Part shown: in pieces, positions 59,870-64,000 of the stretch
Position numbering within the stretch: position 1 is the stretch's first letter
Layout: each line of letters starts with the position of its first letter
Assembly: GCA_963847145.1 (NCBI GenBank)
Contig: CAWJYN010000004.1
Location: 620,001-684,000, forward strand
Source of the DNA: JABFRJ01 sp963847145
GTDB lineage: Bacteria > Pseudomonadota > Alphaproteobacteria > Rhizobiales > Hyphomicrobiaceae
DNA: 64,000 bases
Reading direction: 5' to 3'
Program-made: the position numbers and the translations under genes
The notes under the pieces: generated by a model
Told to the model about the DNA's origin: nothing
The model's input: the letters and a program-made list of their open reading frames with translations, nothing else
Database searches by the model: none

Positions 59870-61861
59870 TCAATCGCAACAACCGCCGCCATCGCTACCG
59901 GAAAGCTTACTCGCAGTGTTTTTATCGGGTGGCAGGTCCATCGCCGGATTGGCCGCAAAGAAGCCGTTCGGCTTCAACATGAAGCCGGCGTACTCAACGG
60001 CCATCACCGGCATGTCCTCGGGCTTGCAGACGTGCGTGTGTGCAAACGTATGCCAGAGCACGATATCTTCGTTCTCAATTTTGCGATTGCCGGCGATGAA
60101 CTTGGGTAGGCCATCGCCGCCCGCATGCTGGTTCGGGAAGTTGCCCGATGCGTAGCGCTCGGCGGGATCATATTTCGTCACCCAGACGTGCTTGGTCGCG
60201 AACGCGCCCCGCGCACGGACAGATGATCCCTCTTGCGCGAGCATCAGCGGCGACGGCTGCACAACCAGCTTGTAACCGGGATGACCGCCGACGCTGTTTT
60301 TCTTGTTCGGGTTGGTGACTTTCCAATAGCGCCCCGTGCGGCCATCGGCTTCACGCGCGGCATCACGTTCGCGGGTCAGCACGCGCGCGGTGGTGTCGAA
60401 GACGTTGCCATAGGGATTGTCGTCGCCCCAGGGGCGTGGCACGTGCTCGTGCTCGGAGATCGAGTTCTTTTCGCCATCCACCATCATGTGCATGCGGACG
60501 TTGAAGATGTGCTGGTGGGTGGGACCAGCAAGACCTTCGCCAACCATGCCGCCCCAGGGATAGGGCTTGCCCGGCGCGACAGCCGACGTCTGGATGATGC
60601 CGGTCAGTTTGGCTTCCAGCTGGATCGTGCCGTCCTGGTAGAAATACCAGTAGAAGCCATAGTCGTAGTTGCCCACGGTGGCGAAGAATGAAATCACCAG
60701 ACGGCGCGAACGGCGGGCCTCGTATGTTTCGGTGCGGAACTCATAGTGCTTCCAGAGGATGCCGTAGTCCTCCTCGTGCAGACAGATGACGTTCTTCATC
60801 AGGGCAGGAACGCCGTTGTCGTCGGCGACGGGCACATCGAAATAGTGGATGTGGCCGAGGCAGTCGCAACCGAGTTCAAGCGTGTTGGCGAGTTTGCCGA
60901 GGCCATATTCGCCAGCGTCAAACGCGTTCTTCCAGAAGTTGTTGGTCGTCGGATCGGAGTAGGGCACGACCATTTCGGTCAGGCTGGCGCGGTAGACGAT
61001 GGGGCGTTCTTTGCCACCGTCTTTTTGGCTGATCTGGCTCAGGACCAGCCCTTCGCGCGCCGAGAACCCGACGCGGAACGACCAGTTCTGCCAATCGACC
61101 TTCCAACCGTCGACTTTGAAGCTGGGGCCGTCTTTCTGGATGATATCGAGCGGCTTGACGGTTGAGCGTGGCGTGCCGAGGCTGTCGCGGTCGTAGTTGC
61201 GCTTGATCTTGGGGATGGGCACGATCTCTTTGTCATCGACAAGCTCGACAACTTTTTCCTCGATCAGATCAACTAGTGCCACAACGCCTTCAATCGGGTG
61301 GGCGTAGCCGTTGTCTTTCAGTGCCTCGCGATAGTAGCTGACGGCAGACACCAGCCGCCGGCCCTTCTCGATCTCGCGGTTGAAGTAGCCTGCCGAGAAC
61401 GGGTCGACCTGCACCAGTTCGATGTCTTTGTCGGTCAATCCGCGTCGCTTCATCGCCTTACGCCAGCCCGGGTCTTTCTTGACGATGTCGCCGACCTTGA
61501 AGAATTCCTCGATGATGACGGGTGGCTGCCCGTAAGGGTGCTCCTTCGTGCGGTGCTCGATCCACGAGGACACAGTCTTCTTGTCGAGATCGACGATGCC
61601 GATATGGGTGGCGCCGGTTTTGGTGTCGAAGACGGTCGCTGCCGCGCGGCGCTGCAATGGCTTGCCAGGCGTCCACGCCAACACATCAGCTTTTGCCGGC
61701 TCTTCCAGCTGGACGAACGCAAAGCGCGTGGCCGGGGAGAGCTTTTTGAGCGTTTTCAGCAACTCGCAGGCTTGGGTGATTTCGGCTTCCGAGAGCGGAT
61801 CAAGCGGATGGCGCGTGTCGCGCTGGGCAGCAGGAACAGATTTGGCGGTGGACTTGGCCAT
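59870..61861 (-). CDS. Copper-containing primary amine oxidase
   Basis: 663-residue copper/TPQ amine oxidase that converts primary amines to aldehydes with H2O2 and ammonia. The topaquinone precursor is the first Tyr of FATVGNYDYGFYWYFYQDG (Y399); the base Asp is in NNFWKNAFDAGEYG (about D315). Copper histidines are in GPTHQHIFNVRMHM and FAHTHVCKPEDMPVMAVEYAGFMLKPNGFF. No signal peptide, so a cytoplasmic enzyme like the Arthrobacter type. The C-terminal DGGGCCD with a cysteine pair is unusual. The start at 61861 (MAKSTAKS) is preferred over 61891 and 61984. Confidence 0.94.
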   Translation of the reverse strand: MAKSTAKSVPAAQRDTRHPLDPLSEAEITQACELLKTLKKLSPATRFAFVQLEEPAKADVLAWTPGKPLQRRAAATVFDTKTGATHIGIVDLDKKTVSSWIEHRTKEHPYGQPPVIIEEFFKVGDIVKKDPGWRKAMKRRGLTDKDIELVQVDPFSAGYFNREIEKGRRLVSAVSYYREALKDNGYAHPIEGVVALVDLIEEKVVELVDDKEIVPIPKIKRNYDRDSLGTPRSTVKPLDIIQKDGPSFKVDGWKVDWQNWSFRVGFSAREGLVLSQISQKDGGKERPIVYRASLTEMVVPYSDPTTNNFWKNAFDAGEYGLGKLANTLELGCDCLGHIHYFDVPVADDNGVPALMKNVICLHEEDYGILWKHYEFRTETYEARRSRRLVISFFATVGNYDYGFYWYFYQDGTIQLEAKLTGIIQTSAVAPGKPYPWGGMVGEGLAGPTHQHIFNVRMHMMVDGEKNSISEHEHVPRPWGDDNPYGNVFDTTARVLTRERDAAREADGRTGRYWKVTNPNKKNSVGGHPGYKLVVQPSPLMLAQEGSSVRARGAFATKHVWVTKYDPAERYASGNFPNQHAGGDGLPKFIAGNRKIENEDIVLWHTFAHTHVCKPEDMPVMAVEYAGFMLKPNGFFAANPAMDLPPDKNTASKLSGSDGGGCCD

Positions 61862-62056
61862 GGGGAGACACCGGGAGGGCGAAAGGGACATGCAACGGTC
61901 CACGTTCCCCGGTGGCAGCGCTCCCGTCAAGCTTCCCGCAGTGTTTTCGCCAAGTGCGGGCTCAGCGGGCGGCCTTTCTTCCAACCGGAACTCCGGCTAG
62001 AAGGCGCGCATGGCCATGTGCTGTTGCTCCGGTCTCTTCCTTCGAGGTTCAGTTCC

Positions 62057-63463
62057 ATGCGTTTGCTCTGCGCAATCCTGCTCACGGGTCTGGCTGTATT
62101 GGGGGCGCCGTTGCCGGCCGATGCGCAGCGCCGGCTGCCGCCGCCCAGCAAGGAAGCGGCGATGTTCTCGTTCGCGCCGGTGGCCAAGAAGGCAGCGCCT
62201 GCTGTCGTCAACGTCTACGTGCGCGGCCGGCAGGCGCCAACGCGGACGCAACGTGCCGAGGACGAGTTCTTCCGCCGCTTTTTTGGCGAGCGGTTCGGCA
62301 TGACGCAGGAACGGGTGCAAAACTCACTCGGCTCCGGTGTGATCGTCCATCCGGATGGATTGGTGGTCACCAACACGCACGTGGTGAAGGTTGGCGGCAA
62401 TGCAGAAATCAAAGTCGTGCTGACCGACAAGCGCGAGTTCGATGCGCGCGTCGTCATGCAGGATGAGAAGTCCGATATCGCGATCCTGAAGCTGGAGGGT
62501 GGCTCGCAGAAGTTTGAGTTCCTGGAGTTTGCCGACAGCGATGATCTGGAGGTCGGCGATCTCGTGCTCGCCATCGGCAATCCGTTCGGCGTCGGCCAGA
62601 CGGTGACGCAGGGCATCGTCTCGGCGTTGGCGCGGACCGAGATCGGCCAATCAGAAGCACAGGTGTTTATCCAGACCGACGCGGCGATCAACCCGGGCAA
62701 CTCCGGCGGCGCGCTGGTCGACATGAATGGACGGCTCGCTGGCATCAACACCGCGATCTACTCGCAATCGGGCGGCAGCCACGGCATCGGCTTTGCAATC
62801 CCGGCCAACCTCGTGAAGCTGTTTGTCGAGAGCGCCATCTCGGGCCGCAAGGTGGCGCGGCCGTGGCTCGGCGCGAAAGTCGAGCCGGTGACGCGGGATA
62901 TCGCCGACGCGCTGGGCATTGAGCGCGCTGCCGGCGCCGTGATCACGCGGGTGACAGCGCGCAGTGCGGCGGCCGAAGCCGGTCTGGTGGTCGGTGATGT
63001 GATCACCAGTGTGGACGGCACGGCGGTTGATGATCCGCGTGCGCTCATTTACCGGCTGACCACGCGCGGTATCGGGGCCCGTGCGAAGCTCGAATACATC
63101 CGCAAGAACCGTCTACAGTCGGCAGAGCTGACGCTGCGGGCGGCCCCCGAGCCCAGCAAGGATGAGATCCGCAACCTGTCGGGAAATCATCCCTTCGATG
63201 GCGCTCGCGTCTCGACCATCGTGCCAGCGCTCGCCGATGAACTGGGCCTCGATGAGGAGCAGGGCGTGGTGATCTTGTCGGTCCGGCCAGGGTCGGTGGC
63301 AGCCAATCTCGGGTTCTCACCGGGCGATATCGTGCTGGCGGTGGGCGGCACACCAACCGACAACGCGGCGACGCTGGAAGAGCAGTTCAAAAAGCGGCAG
63401 ACGGTGTGGCAGGTCGATGTGAAACGGCAGGGCCGGGTGGTCAATCTGCAGATCCGCGGGTAG
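62057..63463 (+). CDS. Deg/HtrA-type periplasmic serine endopeptidase
   Basis: 468-residue protease of the DegP/DegQ family. GAGG stands ahead of the ATG at 62057; the reading frame stays open far upstream but that part is antisense to the amine oxidase. Signal peptide LLCAILLTGLAVLGAPLPADA. Trypsin-like triad: H108 in VTNTHVV, D140 in EKSDIAIL, S216 in NPGNSGGAL. Two PDZ domains follow (about 270-355 and 375-465). Quality control of periplasmic proteins. Probably cotranscribed with the MaoC gene 9 bases downstream. Confidence 0.95.
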   Translation: MRLLCAILLTGLAVLGAPLPADAQRRLPPPSKEAAMFSFAPVAKKAAPAVVNVYVRGRQAPTRTQRAEDEFFRRFFGERFGMTQERVQNSLGSGVIVHPDGLVVTNTHVVKVGGNAEIKVVLTDKREFDARVVMQDEKSDIAILKLEGGSQKFEFLEFADSDDLEVGDLVLAIGNPFGVGQTVTQGIVSALARTEIGQSEAQVFIQTDAAINPGNSGGALVDMNGRLAGINTAIYSQSGGSHGIGFAIPANLVKLFVESAISGRKVARPWLGAKVEPVTRDIADALGIERAAGAVITRVTARSAAAEAGLVVGDVITSVDGTAVDDPRALIYRLTTRGIGARAKLEYIRKNRLQSAELTLRAAPEPSKDEIRNLSGNHPFDGARVSTIVPALADELGLDEEQGVVILSVRPGSVAANLGFSPGDIVLAVGGTPTDNAATLEEQFKKRQTVWQVDVKRQGRVVNLQIRG

Positions 63464-63472
63464 GGGCAAGCG

Positions 63473-63928
63473 ATGGGGTTGCACTTCGAAGACTTCGAAC
63501 CGGGCAAGGTGATCGTCACGCGGGGCCGCACGGTCGGCGAGGGCGACATCACGTTGTTCGCGGGCCTCTCCGGCGACTTCAACCCGTTGCACGTCGATGA
63601 CGCCTTCTGCCAGGAGACGCCCTACAAGGGCCGCATCGCACATGGCCCGCTGACGCTGGCGATGGCCATCGGTTTGATGTCGCAACAGAACCTGATCGAT
63701 GGCACCACCACCGGGCTGCTGGGGCTCACCTGGACGTTCTCGGCGCCGGTCGCCATCGGCGATACCATCCATGCGCTGGTCTCACTCAAAAGTAAGCGCC
63801 CGACGCGGGACGGCGCGCGCGGCATCGTGGTGCTTCAACTGGATGTGCGCAATCAGCAGAACCGCTGCATACAAATCGGCGAGATGACGCTGATGATGTT
63901 GAAGCGTGGGCCGGAGCCGGGCAAATAA
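63473..63928 (+). CDS. MaoC-family hot-dog dehydratase
   Basis: 151-residue (R)-specific enoyl-CoA hydratase-like protein. The catalytic pair is Asp and His in AGLSGDFNPLHVDDAFCQETPYKGRIAHGPLTLAMAIGL (D35 and H40), the normal MaoC/PhaJ site. LTWTFSAPVAIGDTIHALVSL is the second half of the fold. It may hydrate 2-enoyl-CoA or mesaconyl-type CoA esters. Substrate not predictable; no acyl-CoA gene lies beside it in the window. Confidence 0.9.
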   Translation: MGLHFEDFEPGKVIVTRGRTVGEGDITLFAGLSGDFNPLHVDDAFCQETPYKGRIAHGPLTLAMAIGLMSQQNLIDGTTTGLLGLTWTFSAPVAIGDTIHALVSLKSKRPTRDGARGIVVLQLDVRNQQNRCIQIGEMTLMMLKRGPEPGK

Positions 63929-63931
63929 GCT

Positions 63932-64000
63932 CTACTGATGAAACCTCAGGCCATCGACGATTTTGTCGATCACCTTGCGCTCGGCGCGAAAGGCCAGGCC
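63932..64000 (-). CDS. C-terminal end of an unidentified gene (cut by the window)
   Basis: The minus strand reads GLAFRAERKVIDKIVDGLRFHQ then TAG at 63932, with strong G/C preference at third positions as in real genes here. It is convergent with the MaoC gene, 3 bases apart. The 22 residues are too few to assign a family. Confidence 0.5.
   Translation of the reverse strand, partial: GLAFRAERKVIDKIVDGLRFHQ

Noticed and set aside
61298..62056. Upstream extension of the Deg protease frame
   Set aside because: The frame is open by chance over the amine oxidase gene on the other strand; the signal peptide and ribosome binding site fix the start at 62057.

Overview
The window looks like chromosomal DNA of a high-GC alphaproteobacterium, most likely of the order Hyphomicrobiales (Rhizobiales). 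This placement rests on gene content and intergenic repeat style, not on a marker-gene tree. The pointers are a PopZ-type pole organiser (DUF2497) beside tandem TolC genes and an L-isoaspartyl methyltransferase, a METTL20-like methyltransferase pair, a cysG-DUF2849-sulfite reductase-DUF934 block, a DUF2155 exported protein, and many small palindromic repeats between genes. I found no tRNA, rRNA, CRISPR array, insertion sequence or phage gene.

Layout. 0.1-5 kb: DUF2155 protein, orphan TAXI-type binding protein, remnant of a Phd/YefM-like antitoxin, Bcr/CflA-type MFS pump, an abridged ThiM, and a small exported protein. 5.4-7.2 kb: pcaH-pcaG-pcaC, aromatic ring cleavage through protocatechuate. 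7.3-9.4 kb: thiC under a TPP riboswitch. 9.4-10.5 kb: repeat cluster and a membrane protein. 10.6-19 kb: mmsA, a KefB-like antiporter, a GMC dehydrogenase convergent with a 2-oxoglutarate/Fe hydroxylase, a DUF2939 protein, a membrane protein and TerC. 19.2-21.5 kb: a sulfatase/phosphonate-monoesterase family enzyme and a VOC protein. 21.6-28.7 kb: a 2-hydroxyacyl-CoA dehydratase system (activator plus two subunits), a DECR1-like reductase, a crotonase and an alpha-methylacyl-CoA racemase-like protein. 28.9-35 kb: fabD, a DUF4114/RTX secreted protein, a YpfJ metallopeptidase, and a fasciclin protein divergent from an ECF sigma factor. 35-44.6 kb: flavin hydroxylase with DUF2783, EVE protein, two paralogous methyltransferases, PopZ, two TolC proteins and Pcm. 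44.7-51.2 kb: exported protein, nitroreductase, LysE exporter, SDR, a frameshifted flavin monooxygenase, an FAH-family hydrolase and a PcaF-type thiolase. 51.3-55.9 kb: assimilatory sulfite reduction operon whose reductase gene carries a one-base deletion. 56.3-63.9 kb: cysS-GFA-cimA with translational overlaps, a copper amine oxidase, a Deg protease, a MaoC-type dehydratase and the tail of one more gene.

How it fits together. The cell appears to use aromatic and acyl-CoA substrates: PcaHGC and the PcaF-type thiolase serve the beta-ketoadipate route, the MhpA-like hydroxylase and FAH hydrolase suit other ring-cleavage steps, and MmsA drains branched or methylated acyl chains. Against this oxygen-dependent background, the ATP-driven, normally oxygen-sensitive 2-hydroxyacyl-CoA dehydratase module stands out as the best candidate for an uncharacterised pathway. 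Its neighbouring reductase has lost the expected catalytic tyrosine, and a 151-bp inverted repeat splits the module.

Two otherwise intact genes 3.5 kb apart each carry a single-base indel. These may be sequencing errors or real mutations. At least five kinds of palindromic repeat recur between genes, and one has become the coding sequence for the C-terminus of the DUF934 protein.
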